A DNA stretch of 64,000 bases from Diphasiastrum complanatum (GCA_029204225.1 CM055093.1:22249436-22313435), one strand, 5' to 3'. Shown: positions 20,945 through 32,290, counted from the first letter of the stretch. Notes: generated from the letters alone by a model not told the origin. Made by a program: numbers and translations.

Positions 20945-22600
20945 TTATTGATTGATCCATCTTGGTTTGCCTTCACCTTGAAGATCCACTTGCATCCAAT
21001 AGCTTTCTTGTCCTTTGGAAGTTCCACCAATCTCCATGTTTCATTCTTCATAAGAGCTTGATACTCGACATCCATTGCTTGGATCCATTCCTCTTTTTGT
21101 CTTGCTTCATCTACACATGTAGGTTCATCAAAAAAGGTTAGAGAAGCATAGTTTGTACCACCAACAACTTGCTTACCTTTCTCATCATAAGTGAGTCTCA
21201 AAGGTTGTTGCATTTGCCTTTATGTACTCCTTGGCTTTTGATTTGAAGTAGGCTCTTCAGCATCAACATCCAAAGTATCATCAACAATGTCATCATCAAG
21301 AATGTTAGATCCAACACCCACACCACCACTTGAAGATACTTTTGGAAAGTTTCCCTCATAAAAAATGACATCTCTTCCAATGACCACTTTTCTAGTTGAA
21401 GGAATAAAATTTTTGTAAGCTTTGTTTACTTCACTATAACCAACAAAAATACCTTTCTTTGAAAATGGATCCTCCTTGGTTCTATCATCAAGAGTTATGT
21501 TGATACGCATATGCATCCAAAATTTTGAAGAACTTGACACTCGGCCTTCTACCAAACAATACCACACTCGGCTATCTATTGCATAGAAAATTAGCACACA
21601 ACAAAGCTTGATCCCAAAATGGTTTAGGAAGATTTGCACCTAACATCATGGCTTTGGCGACTTCACATAAAGTTCTATTCTTCCGCTCGGCCACTCCATT
21701 TTGTCGTGGTGTCCTTGGGCTTGTGTACTCCCTCTTGATCCCATTTGCATTACAAAATGCCTTGAACTTGGTAGAAATGTACTCACCACCATTGTCACTC
21801 CTCAAGCACTTGATCTTGGTAGAGAATTGGACTTCCCTTGCGATCTTGAACTTGACAAAGACATCAAACACCTCATCTTTGGTTTTTAGTAGATAGACCC
21901 AACAAAATCTACTAAAATCATCAATAAAGCTTACATACGTTTTAGCACCTCAATTGCTAATTGTAGTAACACCATGAATATCCGAATGCACAACTTGAAA
22001 AGGCTTAGTAGATCTAGATGTAGATCTCTTGTAAGGTAGCCTATGTGACTTTGATAAAGCACACTGCTCACAAACATGATTCAAGCTTCTTAAAGATCTG
22101 GGAAGACCAAACACAACTTGCCTCTTTGCCATCACCTCCAATGACTTACACTTGAGATGCCCCAATCCCTTGTGCCAACCTCTTGCATTGACATTTGCTC
22201 TTTTTCCATACATCCAACTTGGTTAGCAACAACACAAGCATCAAATTTAAACAATTTACCTTGCCTCTTCCCTTTTGCAATCAATTCATCCTCCTTCTTG
22301 ATCAAACAAGCATCACCAACAAACTCCACTTTGAATCCCTTGTCAAGCATTTGACTCACACTAAGAAGATTCTTAGTAATAGATGGAATGAACAAAATGT
22401 CCATCAAATTCACATTTCTATTTATAGAGAGAGAAATAGGAATTGTGCCAATCTCTTTGATTGCACACTCACCATCATTGGCCGTGTAGATCACCTTCTT
22501 GTCATTTTCGAATGCCATCAAAGATGAGTAATAATCCTCATAAATGTCATATGTAATGTAGCTCCACTATCGATTCACCAAGGATCAATATCTCCATCAT
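20938..22600 (-). pseudogene. Copia-1 pol: protease, integrase, RT start
   Basis: Minus-strand pieces in order: protease IDSGATLHM at about 22560, preceded by an in-frame stop; GAG-pre-integrase (22521-22132); the integrase zinc-binding region with CEQCALSKSH (22213-21950); the integrase core with HSDIHG, RSDNGGEYIS and NGVAERKNRT, the three acidic residues of the DDE triad (21970-21572); and the RT N-terminus with KAIGCKWIFKVK (21213-20938). At least three frame changes separate them. RT catalytic motifs and RNase H are absent, so no active polymerase could be made. Confidence 0.85.
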
Positions 22601-22665
22601 TAGCCAACAAACAAGATGACATAACAAAAGTATCATTTGACAATTGTTCATCAACACCATCTTCA

Positions 22666-23490
22666 TCAATAGTTAGGTTGGTTTGTTTTCTCACCTTGAT
22701 CTCTCTTCTTCTTGAAGCAATTATTTGCGAAATGCCCTTTTACTCCACAATAGAAGCATTTTAACTTTGACCTATCTTTCTTCTTACCAACAAAAGTAGA
22801 AGGATCATCTTGATCTTGTCCCTTTGACCATTTGCCTTTGCCTTTTCCCTTGAACTTGCCTTTGATGAACATGGCCTCCTCTCCATCTTGAGATGTAGTA
22901 GATGCACATCCTCTTGATAGAGGCCTAAACTCCTCATTCACCAAAATCTCTTGAAAATCCACCATACTTGGCAAAGTCTTTTGAATAGCAAAACTTTGAG
23001 CAAGATTAGCATGATCATCCAATAAGCCATTAAGAACAACTTGAACAAGTTCTACTTCCTTAATGTTTTCAACAATATATGCTAACTCATCATTGAATGC
23101 ATTATCCCTCAAAATAAAAGCATGAGCACTTTCATCCTTCTTTTGCATACTTGAAAAGATTTGTCTTCTTAGGATTAGGACCCTAGATGTAGACTTGGAC
23201 TCATAAAGCTTCTTCAAAGCTTCCCAAGCCTCATTTGATGAAGTACACTTACCAGCTTCCTTGAGGAGTTCATTTGTAACATTCACCTCGATCACATGTA
23301 GAGCTTTCTTTGCCCTCTTGTCATACCTCAATTGTTCTTGAGGTGCCAAAGGTCTCTCCTCCAAACCTACAACAATATCCATCAACTCATTCATCTCTAG
23401 CAGGGATTCCATCCTTACCTTCCAAGTAGAATAGTTGATTGAGGTAAGCCTATCATTGTTTTCCAACATGATGCCATTTGAGGTTGCCAT
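22666..23490 (-). CDS. Copia-1 gag polyprotein
   Basis: An intact 274-codon frame. Residues 1-200 are a copia gag (UBN2 type), with NYSTWKVRMESLLE near the start, KLYESKS and the downstream helical repeats. A basic Gly/Lys-rich stretch and a CCHC zinc knuckle CFYCGVKGHFANNC (about 245-258) follow. It would form the virus-like particle core and bind element RNA. It ends at a stop just before the protease region, whereas in active elements gag and pol are one frame, so the stop probably truncates a polyprotein. Confidence 0.85.
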   Translation of the reverse strand: MATSNGIMLENNDRLTSINYSTWKVRMESLLEMNELMDIVVGLEERPLAPQEQLRYDKRAKKALHVIEVNVTNELLKEAGKCTSSNEAWEALKKLYESKSTSRVLILRRQIFSSMQKKDESAHAFILRDNAFNDELAYIVENIKEVELVQVVLNGLLDDHANLAQSFAIQKTLPSMVDFQEILVNEEFRPLSRGCASTTSQDGEEAMFIKGKFKGKGKGKWSKGQDQDDPSTFVGKKKDRSKLKCFYCGVKGHFANNCFKKKRDQGEKTNQPNY

Positions 23491-24052
23491 GTTGCAATGA
23501 TTTGATTTTCTCTTTGAACCTATCCCAATGTACTCAGCACCCCCTTGAAAATCAAAAAATTAAACTCAAGAAGAAATCACAAAGATATGGAAACAATCTA
23601 GCCTCTCCTTTTTCTCTTTCTAGCGAATCCTATCACATAGAATCTTGATTTTTCTTGATCACAATAGATATAAACACAATAGGATGAACTTTTCCCAACA
23701 CCTAAGCTTGAAGCACACTCTTGAAAAGTTAAGAAACCTGAAAATCAAGAGATCCTATCAAATTTAGGTTCAAACAAAATGCAAAAATATTGAATCAAGC
23801 AAAATCTACATGCAAAAGCTAGAATCTAGATATCTCATCTAGCAAAATGTACCATCCACAATCATGAAAAAAAAATTGTCTCCACATTCCAATAAGTGGT
23901 TTCAGAAATTGGCCATCCACAAGTGATTTGATGTAAATTGATGATTGGACCACAAAGATCCACTTTCTATACTTTAAAATGCAAGATTTGATCTAGCAAC
24001 ACCTCCAAATCCACATAGAATTTATGGTGCCCTCAAATCCACCTCTAGATTT
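23491..24052 (-). other. Copia-1 leader, part next to gag
   Basis: A/T-rich untranslated leader between gag and the nested insertion. Its other part is at 28876-28900. No gene is seen. Confidence 0.55.
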
Positions 24053-24057
24053 GGAAT
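24053..24057. repeat. Left target-site duplication GGAAT of nested element
   Basis: GGAAT precedes the left LTR and recurs directly after the right LTR at 28871-28875. Confidence 0.85.
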
Positions 24058-24890
24058 TGTGCAAAAAGTACAAAAAGGACCAAGAGTGGATCCTAATCTG
24101 ATCCTCAAGAAGGATTGGATGTTAGATTTACTTGATCTATCAATCTACATAAGATTAAGATCAATCTAGATCAATTCTAGACATAAAATCCAAACAAGAA
24201 CAATCATTTATTGAAGGTAATTGTACTTGCTTGCTTCACACGTGTGAAACCATGTCAGGGTACGGACTCCAACCTGAAAATCAAGTACACATCGATAGAA
24301 CCTCAAAACAATCAAAACAAATGTAGACAAATGGAGAGAATCACTCAAAATTGCTTCCAAAACCAAGATTGGTGTCTCACATTGATTATGGCCAAATGTG
24401 GCTCTATATATACACTAAGTGGGAGCTCGTGGTACTGATCATCCCTTTGATCCCACATGTGTGAAGGTGCTTTGTCATATGATGATTCATCATGCAAAAT
24501 TGACACTTGGACAAAACCTTCTATTTTGAGCACTTTTGGCCCATTTTTCTTCTATATGGAGATCTACTTGAAAATCTTCTAGAAGTCAAAATTCGTCTAC
24601 TTCAGCTTATTCCACACATGTGATCTATCCTCTACACATGGGATGTGACACCTAACCAAAGGATGTGGCTCATGCAAGCAATAGATTGATGCCATGTGTC
24701 ATATGTCTAAAAAACTAGTTTTTGGCCTTTTTAGCCACTAGAACTTGAATTAAATAATATGTACAATCTATATGATTATCGTACATGACAAGTACACTAT
24801 TTTCACACGTGGGAACAGGCTCCACACATGTGCGTTTATCTATATACAAGATTTTTGGCCTCTACCAAGCTTATTTTTGCATTTTTCACA
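24058..24890 (-). repeat. 3' LTR of nested element
   Basis: 833 bp, TG...CA termini, partner of 28038-28870. It contains the palindrome TTCACACGTGTGAA (24235-24248) and several CACATGTG or CACGTG-like words. Confidence 0.9.
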
Positions 24891-24904
24891 CTCCTCCTCA
24901 AAAA
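24891..24904 (-). promoter_or_regulatory. Polypurine tract of nested element
   Basis: TTTTTGAGGAGGAG on the minus strand directly precedes the 3' LTR start TGTGAAAA. It is the usual plus-strand DNA primer position. Confidence 0.75.
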
Positions 24905-25022
24905 TCTAGCTTGGTAAATCTAGCTTGATGGAAAACATGATGATATTGAACATGGGATGAATTGGTCTTTGTTGGTTCAAAAGGTGTGAAGATCAGCCAA
25001 TGATCTTAATGTTGATCTGAAT

Positions 25023-26438
25023 TCACCATATCCATGATAGTGCTTCTTTGATGTTGACATCTTTGATTAACTTGAGAGCTTTGCACCATCCTAGCACTTC
25101 CAAAATTGATCCCTTCCAAATTTCATGTAGATGCTTGACCTTGAGGCTTGTTCCTTCACATGAGATATGCTCCTCTTTCCCTTGAAATGTGAGGCACATA
25201 GATTCAACCATATTTCTTGAGTTTATTTTTGGAATCACAATTTGAGAAGGTCTCTCCTCCTCAATCCTTGGCACACTTGAACCTTGAGAAGGATTCTCCT
25301 CCTCAATCCTTGGCACATTTGAACCTTGAGATGACTCCTTAAGATCCTCCTCATGGTGCTCCTTTTTTATGGAAATCCGAGACCTCCATGTCTCATAATG
25401 ATCACAAGTATGACCATTCAATATGCACTTCCTATGATTATCAAGATTACTTATGCTAGAAACATAAGTCCAAAAATCACCACAACTTGGCATGATTTTT
25501 CCAATATTGAAATCAAAAGGCATTTCCATTTCAGTAAGGCTAACTACTTGCTTATGGATATAAGTGTCCACTTTGGATGCTTCACTTATTCTCATAAGAA
25601 GTTTACAACTTGCCTTTAAGATTGAAAACTTACAATTTTCATCTTTATGAATGAACACATCATTCATGATCTTATTGAGACCAAAAAATCCTACATTATG
25701 AAGATATTTCCATTTCCTTGACTTCATAACTAATGTAAGCTTACAAGGAAAACATATTTTGCTATCTTTTAAGGCATCACACTCAACTAGTATTGCTTTA
25801 AGCCACCTTTGAGATACAAAAATCCCTTCAAAGTAAAATGGTTCTTCATAAGTTGACATGATAGCATAAATGAAACTATTTTCATTTTGTGATTGATCCT
25901 TATTCTTGATTGATTTCTCTTGGATAATAACAATAAGTTTGAACTTATTTAAAGTTCCAAGCAAAATACTTTCCAAGGACATAAAATAAATCCAAGTTAC
26001 TTTCATGAAAGTGACATCTATCTTTGCATCTTGAACCAAACAATGCACTTCCAAATGAAAAATTTTAAAAGATTTGACATGTGTTGTGATGGACTCTTGA
26101 AGACAAATCTTGCAAGTCCTTGTGAGACTCCAAGCCTCATTCACCTTTCCACAAAGGAAACACCTTCCCTTGGACTTGTCCTTCTTGTATTTGCATTTCA
26201 AACTTGAAGCTCCATCCTTCACCTCGCCCCCCTTGCTTTGGCTCTCCTTGGATAAATTGGTCTTCTTTTTGTAGCATCTTGAGAAAATATACCCTCCCTT
26301 GCCACAAAGGTTGTACTTAGGATCCTTTCTTTCCTTCAATAGGATGCCACCTATTGATGAAATGTGAATAAAAACCTGTGATATGATTCTACAAATGTAA
26401 TTTGTGACTTTCAAGAGACTAGATTTGAAAATCTTCAA
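25023..26438 (-). CDS. Unknown 471-residue protein of the nested LTR element
   Basis: This is the longest unbroken retroelement frame without a known pol domain. Near the N-terminus are degenerate zinc-knuckle-like groups (NLCGKGGYIFSRCYKKK, about 44-60; CFLCGK, about 92-97, followed by CKIC), with a basic linker between, hinting at a gag nucleocapsid origin. The middle is not recognised. Residues about 370-410 hold a short tandem repeat (SQGSNVPRIEEENP, then SQGSSVPRIEEERP). It sits where gag-pol would be, ends about 130 bp before the polypurine tract, and has no polymerase motifs. It may be a diverged gag-derived or captured protein. Function is unknown. The intact length contrasts with the broken frames around it. 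Confidence 0.6.
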   Translation of the reverse strand: MKIFKSSLLKVTNYICRIISQVFIHISSIGGILLKERKDPKYNLCGKGGYIFSRCYKKKTNLSKESQSKGGEVKDGASSLKCKYKKDKSKGRCFLCGKVNEAWSLTRTCKICLQESITTHVKSFKIFHLEVHCLVQDAKIDVTFMKVTWIYFMSLESILLGTLNKFKLIVIIQEKSIKNKDQSQNENSFIYAIMSTYEEPFYFEGIFVSQRWLKAILVECDALKDSKICFPCKLTLVMKSRKWKYLHNVGFFGLNKIMNDVFIHKDENCKFSILKASCKLLMRISEASKVDTYIHKQVVSLTEMEMPFDFNIGKIMPSCGDFWTYVSSISNLDNHRKCILNGHTCDHYETWRSRISIKKEHHEEDLKESSQGSNVPRIEEENPSQGSSVPRIEEERPSQIVIPKINSRNMVESMCLTFQGKEEHISCEGTSLKVKHLHEIWKGSILEVLGWCKALKLIKDVNIKEALSWIW

Positions 26439-28025
26439 TAATCTAGAATGATCTACATAAGATCTAGCTCACAAACCTAAGAATCAATCTTCACACTAAT
26501 GACTAGTCTCTTGGAAACTTTGCTTTGATCGCTAAGACAAAAGCACACAATCTTTGAATCAAATCACAAAAGAAATCAGATCCAATCTCCTATTGGACTC
26601 ATCAAATACCAATGACTCTTTCTTTTGAAAGTTGAAATGGATATGAAAAAATTTGACACCTAGATTTTCCTTTTTACTTGACTAGTTCTCTCAACACTTG
26701 AGATTCTTGAACAAAAGATGGGTTTTGTTTCAAATACATGAAAATCAAACTTAATCACTTCTTTTGGACTCACTCTTGACCCAAATAATCTCACTCTTGA
26801 GATTTAGAATGAATTTGATTTGATGAAAACAAACTATACCACCAATTTTTCACAAAGCTTAAAAATTAGACAACTAGAGATTCACAAAGATCTCAACCAT
26901 ACATGAATACTCAAATATGGAATCCTCCTCATTCTAGACATCAAATGGTATCACAAATTGACCCTCACACACTCACAAAGAAAGTTGAATAGAACTAATT
27001 TGAGTTTCATACATACTATGTCAATTTTTGCTCAATAAATTGAATTCAATCACTCCTATTGGATTCCACCAATTACTCTACCTTTTAAGACTTGCAATGA
27101 AATTCAAAATCAAACGTTGTGATTTTTCTCACTAAGATATTGTTGCTTCAAAGAGGTAATGCCACTTAGAAAGATTTGATCACCTAGGAGAATACAAATT
27201 CTCCACCAATAACAACACAAAATGAGCTTCTAGATCTTGCCTTCTACAAAGGAAGGAACTCTTAGAAAATTGGATCTCTCTCTACACATTTGCCATAGAC
27301 ACCTTAATGACTCTTTTCAAACCTCACAAACACTCAAACAAATTGAGTAGGATTGAATAATGTGACTTGGATCTCAATCTCTTTTCTAGAACTCTCAATT
27401 TAAGTCAATCTATGTCAAATTCCACAAAAGATTTGCAAGATGCTCTGTATGCACTAGAAACTCTCAAAGGTTTCACTTGGAGGATAGATCCAAGGATGTT
27501 TTCTAGCAAATTGATGCTTCTAAACTTGACCCTATCACTCTTGAACAAATCTAGAGTGATGGTACACTGGATTTCAACCTCTCACCTTGCATATCACTCC
27601 TTAATCTATGATTTTTAGCAAAATCTCTCTCAACTTCAACATGCACTCAAAAAATCAGAGATAATCAATTAATTCACCTAATTCAAGCTTCAAATTTAAT
27701 TTCTTGGCTGATCTAATCCAAGAACTAATCAAGGGATTAGATTCTATATAGAAAATGCTTGATTATGCACCAAAAATCTCTCAAATTGGGTGTGTGAGTC
27801 AAATTGTACAAATTTTTGAATTTTCTTAGACAAAACCAGATTTGTACGGCCTCACACGTGTGAAAAAGAGTTCCTACAGCCCACAACAAGTTCTGGTCCA
27901 AAAATTTTGAGAATATCTATCAAATCCAACTCGCTACCCAAAATTTGACTAGTTTCCAAAAAACTGCTAATTTTGGCTTTGATTTGGATTAACCTTATCA
28001 ATTTCAACAAAACCTCTTGTACTAG
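26439..28025 (-). other. Leader of nested element
   Basis: 1.6 kb between the primer site and the gene, A/T-rich and without a credible coding frame. TCACACGTGTGA at 27852-27863 repeats the LTR palindrome. Confidence 0.55.
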
Positions 28026-28037
28026 GCTCTGATACCA
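28026..28037 (-). promoter_or_regulatory. Primer binding site of nested element
   Basis: TGGTATCAGAGC on the minus strand, directly after the 5' LTR. It complements the 3' end of plant initiator-Met tRNA, the common copia primer. Confidence 0.9.
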
Positions 28038-28870
28038 TGTGCAAAAAGTACAAAAAGGACCAAGAGTGGATCGTAATCTGATCTTCAAGAGGGATTGGAT
28101 GTTAGATTTACTTGATCTATCAATCTACATAAGATTAATATCAATCTAGATCAATTCTAGACATAAAATCCAAACAAGAACAATCATTTATTGAAGGTAA
28201 ATGTACTTGTTGGTTTCACACGTGTGAAACCCTGTCAGGGTACGGACTCCAACCTGAAAATCAAGTACACATTGATAGAACCTCAAAACAATCAAAACAA
28301 ATGTAGACAAATGGAGAGAATCACTCAAAATTGCTTCCAAAACCAAGATTGGTGTCTCACATTGATTATGGCCAAATGTGGCTCTATATATACACTAAGT
28401 GGGAGATCGTGGTACTGATCATCCCTTTGATCCCACATGTGTGAAGGTGCTTTGTCATATGATGATTCATCATGCAAAACTGACACTTGGACAAAACCTT
28501 CTATTTTGAGCACTTTTGGCCCATTTTTCTTCTATATGGAGATCTACTTGAAAATCTTCTAGAAGTCAAAATTCGTCTACTTCAGCTTATTCCACACATG
28601 TGAGCTGTCCTCTACACATGGGATGTGACACCTAACCAAAGGATGTGGCTCATGCAAGCAGTAGACTGATGCCATGTGTCATATGTCTAGAAAACTAGTT
28701 TTTGGCCGTTTTAGCCACTAGAACTTGAATTAAATCATATGTACAACCTATATGATTATGGTACATGACAAGTACACTATTTGCACACGTGGGAACAGGC
28801 TCCACACATGTGTGTTTATCTATATACAAGATTTTTGGCCTCTACCAAGCTTATTTTTGCATTTTTCACA
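28038..28870 (-). repeat. 5' LTR of nested element
   Basis: 833 bp, nearly identical to 24058-24890, including the palindrome TTCACACGTGTGAA at 28215-28228. It should contain the promoter; a TATATATA-like stretch occurs near 28385. Confidence 0.9.
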
Positions 28871-28875
28871 GGAAT
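28871..28875. repeat. Right target-site duplication GGAAT
   Basis: Matches 24053-24057. Confidence 0.85.
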
Positions 28876-28900
28876 AACCACCAACTTTGTCCTGCAACCT

Positions 28901-28912
28901 GCTCTGATACCA
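28901..28912 (-). promoter_or_regulatory. Primer binding site of copia-1
   Basis: TGGTATCAGAGC on the minus strand adjacent to LTR start TGTGAAAATT (plus, 28913). It complements initiator-Met tRNA. Confidence 0.85.
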
Positions 28913-29390
28913 TGTGAAAATTATAGATCCAAACCACAACTAATGGATCTTAGATCTTGGGCCAATTTGGTGTGCACATCTAGATTTAGCATACTAGAAT
29001 TTCATAAATCACTAAAATTTGATCATGAACATGAAAATACAATATGGTACTATCCATGTCGATACAACGTCAGCAGCAGGCTGTCCTTCACACGTGTGGA
29101 ATCTATGTTAACTATAAAAATCAACATTCTACACATAGAAAGTCAAGATATCAAGAGATAAACACATGAGATGGACATAGAAACTCAAGAGATGAATTCT
29201 CCATACAAAATGATCTCCATGCAAGTACTGCTATTTATAGCTACCAAAATGACAATTTTTCACATAAAAATCCATGTTACATTCATCATTTTGATTGAAA
29301 ATGTAATGGGTGTATCAAGAGTGCAATTCGACCATGGGAATCGCTTAATTTTGATTTGTCATCACGTCGACACATATATCCCTCTATACA
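28913..29390 (-). repeat. 5' LTR of copia-1
   Basis: The inner edge is fixed by the primer site. The outer edge is placed at CTATACA (29390), because gypsy protease-region homology resumes just beyond it. It carries TTCACACGTGTGGA (29087-29100), close to the palindrome in the nested element. No second LTR is available to confirm the outer edge. Confidence 0.6.
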
Positions 29391-30400
29391 ATATATAGTT
29401 GCAAGTGCTTGATTCTAGTTAACATTATCAGTTTGAGAATTGTAATGGACTCCCAAAGCTTTTTCTGCTCGGTCACAAGTATGATCCATTGTAAAAAAAT
29501 CATCATCTCCCTTTTGAATTGCTGGCTTGATCGTCCAAGTCAATGGATCAACTTTGACTACTTGCTCACAATTTTCAAATGTGATTTTTCTTTTACCCCA
29601 ATTAGGAATTACTTGCACAACTCGTAACCAAGGGCGTCCCAATAAAATCTGATAAACTGATGGTGCTTCCGGTAAGTCCATTACTAGAAAAATAATGACG
29701 AATTGGATACCAACAATTTTAATTGGTAAGTCTTCCGCCATGCCTTTAGGTCTAATTGGCCAAATTAATTGCAAAAGTTGCAAGTTTCATCCTTGTAAGA
29801 CCCCATTTGACACACAACTTTGTAGGAATAAGATTGACTCCTGACCCTTCATCTATCACTGCTGCCACTCGATCAAAAAATTTATGTTGAATCGACAAGG
29901 TGATGTTTCTCTGTTCGCTTTCCCAAGCGGCCCCTACATTGAGTCCATGGCTTGAGGCACCAACTTTAAGAATTATCCCAATGTAATATACATCTTACTA
30001 GACAGAATATTCATGATCAACTTTGTTTGTGGCGTCTCTGGTTCTGTCATCTTAAAGGATTATTCACGATGATACAATTGGGTATTGACATCAGTACGTT
30101 CACAAGATCTATGCAAAGGATCTGGTAAATCCGTTAATGGCACAAATACTGAATGAACTTCCGTTGTAGCTCATTTTTCAGGCTTCTTCTTCTTGTAAGA
30201 CTTTGATCGTCTGCCTCATGTTGTAGTATTTTTTCTTCTCATAGCTGAGATTCGGATAGACCCCAGATGCGATAGGTAGATTAGTAACTGGTACAGATTC
30301 TACAGTTGGTAGTTCACCATCAACTTCTTTCTGTTTATGAGCTCTTGTGACAACCATAACTTTGTGCAGATGGTTCAATGGATTTCCTTGGTATAGAATG
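29391..30400 (-). pseudogene. Gypsy-3 gag end and protease fragment
   Basis: Minus-strand frames give VVTRAHKQKEV (30345), matching gypsy-2 at 58488; then AWESEQRNITL; the protease site VIDEGSGVNLIP (about 29855); and LLGRPWLRVVQVIPNWG with downstream VKVDPLTWTIKP and ALATI. The Asp-Glu-Gly-Ser active site replaces the Asp-Gly-Gly-Ser seen in gypsy-1 and gypsy-2. Several stops interrupt it. It is cut on the left by the copia-1 LTR and on the right by a copia-2 LTR. Confidence 0.75.
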
Positions 30401-30617
30401 TGTCGGAAATAGGGTAGATAATAGTAGCGGAAACTTCCTACTTCCAATGCATGACTACGCCTATCAAAAATTGAACAAAGCAGTAGTAATGGAAATCACG
30501 TTTAATCTTTAGCAACTAGCTTTGAAATCACTAGATACTAAGTGATTACGTAGCCAAACATAAAGTATTGAATTCTCAGACAATTTCTATCAGTTAAAAA
30601 AGCAATACAAAGATGAA
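30401..30617 (-). repeat. Truncated copia-2 LTR
   Basis: TGTCGGAAATAGGGTAGATA onward aligns with the copia-2 LTR start at 42296 for about 217 bp. It is probably the 3' LTR of copia-2, cut by the gypsy-1 insertion. Confidence 0.7.
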
Positions 30618-30764
30618 AATAATAAAACTCTGTGGCATGTGTTTTGTAAGACCACGTATGAGTATCTATCAATAAATTTCAAGCCATGGCATGTGTTTTG
30701 TAAGTCCATGAGTAGAAGCTTAAATAATAATAAAATAGCTTAAACTTAAATTTAGAACTTAGAC
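30618..30764. other. Junction region before gypsy-1 LTR
   Basis: Contains two copies of GGCATGTGTTTTGTAAG about 58 bp apart. It may be the outer part of the gypsy-1 5' LTR, which is missing from the right LTR, or unrelated flank. No gene is seen. Confidence 0.4.
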
Positions 30765-31390
30765 TTAGGAAACTTAAGATTAGAAATATTCTATCTTAAG
30801 TTGTCCTAAGTTAAGAAAATTGAAGTTCTAAATCCTAAGTTAGAAGTTCTAGAAAGGCTAGGAACAGATTAGTCCCATAAGTTAGTAGACACTTATGGAA
30901 GACCCTCCTTGCCATAAAAGGAGAGGTATTTGCATTGTAAATAACACTTTTGAGATTAAGCTATCTTGCTCTCTATTTTGGAGAATTATCATTCTATTTC
31001 ATTTGTGTTCCCCTTGGAAAGGTGCATAGCTTGAGGGAAGGTGCTCGGGCCTCCTCTTGTCTCCTTTTCATCGGTTTTATTGTGGTATGTTCATTATTGT
31101 TTATTTGTTTAGTATTAGCCACAATCTCATTTATTACCCTTCGGGTGTTAATCTAGGATTAGTCTAGTCACCTTGCTAGTTGGGTAAGCCTTAGCAAGGA
31201 TTTTTATTGTTGTTACTAATTAGTTATTTCTGTTTCGGGCACTAGTTGGATAAGCCTTAGTGCTCTCATTCTTGTCCATATTCTCGTTGAAGCTTATTGT
31301 AGAAACCTAAAAAGTGGACGAATCTCTACATCCCTATACTACATCTGTAAGTAGATTTAGCCACCGCACACACTAGAAATACTTCCAACA
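30765..31390 (+). repeat. Gypsy-1 5' LTR
   Basis: Matches 38110-38729 closely. CCATAAAAGGAG (about 30912) is a TATA-like promoter candidate. The start may lie further left. Confidence 0.75.
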
Positions 31391-31406
31391 TTGGTGTCGT
31401 TGCCGC
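31391..31406 (+). promoter_or_regulatory. Gypsy-1 primer binding site
   Basis: TTGGTGTCGTTGCCGC directly after the LTR resembles the tRNA-Asp site TGGCGCCGTTGCCGGGGA of gypsy-2, with C-to-T changes. Confidence 0.7.
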
Positions 31407-32290
31407 TTTTTAAGTATTTTTCTACCTAACTTCTTCTCATTTTTTTCTTTTATTTCTTGCTTCCGTGTTGTATGTTTGCTTGTGTGCTTATCTCTATCTA
31501 CCAACAAATGGCACGCGTCATCTCTCCAGGTCCTACACGAGCTGCAGAGCAACTTCTCAAACCGGAGGGAAGCAACAAAAGAGTCAACTTGGGCATTCTC
31601 TTCAAAAGAAGTGACCCAAGTGACCTTTTTCACAACCAAACAGGTATATCAGAATTTGCCAGTCTGTCTACAGCCCTAACAGACCCTGCAGGACCTTTCA
31701 TTTTATCACCTCCACGAATTTTGACCACAGTCAAATTTTGAGAAAACAGCCTGTTATACTGTCAAAATCCCTTCATCAAAATCTTTGTCTTAGAATTCAT
31801 CGACTTCACTGAGGCTAGATCTCATTAAGATCAATCCTTCAACAGTATCTCACAGATTTTGCCCGTTTACTGACAGAACATCACATCTTTCTCTACATCC
31901 CCTATTTGCCAGTCAAACCTCTCTGTTAGAATTCGCCATCAAGCCTAAGAATTCGCCCTCACATCGCACGATTTCCATGTACTATCCACGAATTCTGAAA
32001 CGTCAAATTTTTCCAAAAAATCTCAAAAATCACTATTCCGACATTCAGAAGACTTGTTCAGAATTCGCGAGTATTATAGTTAGATTTATCTGTCTCTCCA
32101 CGATTTCTCAGCATGTCCGCGAATTCTATAACAATCAGAAAGACCAGTTTTTGTCCTACACTATCCATTCTGCAAGCAAACTACCCTTTTTGCAAGTACA
32201 GTCCTACCCTGCTCATATGTATTCTGCATCATGTCTCGTGACTGTGTTGAATCTTCTAATTCGACTCCTCCACGAATGGAATGAAGAATT
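31407..32290 (+). other. Gypsy-1 leader with repeated GAATTC motifs
   Basis: Seven GAATTC palindromes fall at 31793, 31929, 31949, 31990, 32061, 32121 and 32286, several extended to AGAATTCGC or GCGAATTCT. TCCACGAATT-like words recur too. A 78-codon frame (MARVISPGPT, from 31508) is not a known gag domain. Confidence 0.6.

Larger units (their letters stand above)
24058..28870 (-). mobile_element. Complete non-autonomous LTR retrotransposon nested in copia-1
   Basis: Two 833-bp LTRs (24058-24890 and 28038-28870) begin TGTGCAAAAAG and end CATTTTTCACA on the plus strand. They are flanked by GGAAT and carry an initiator-Met tRNA site and a polypurine tract in the right places for a minus-strand element. 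The interior has one 471-codon gene and about 1.6 kb of leader. No protease, integrase or RT is present, so movement must depend on another element. The LTRs differ at only a small number of positions by eye. Confidence 0.9.
20940..29390 (-). mobile_element. Copia-1: 3'-truncated copia element with nested insertion
   Basis: Order on the minus strand: 5' LTR (28913-29390), initiator-Met tRNA binding site (28901-28912), a leader split by the nested LTR element (24058-28870), gag (23490-22666), protease, integrase and the beginning of reverse transcriptase. Homology stops at about 20940, before the YVDD catalytic site. No 3' LTR is found. The body has several stops and frameshifts. Confidence 0.82.

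Noticed and set aside
28026-28912. Possible tRNA gene fragments (TGGTATCAGAGC)
   Set aside because: Only 12 bases beside LTRs match a tRNA 3' end, so they are primer sites. No cloverleaf tRNA gene was recognised.
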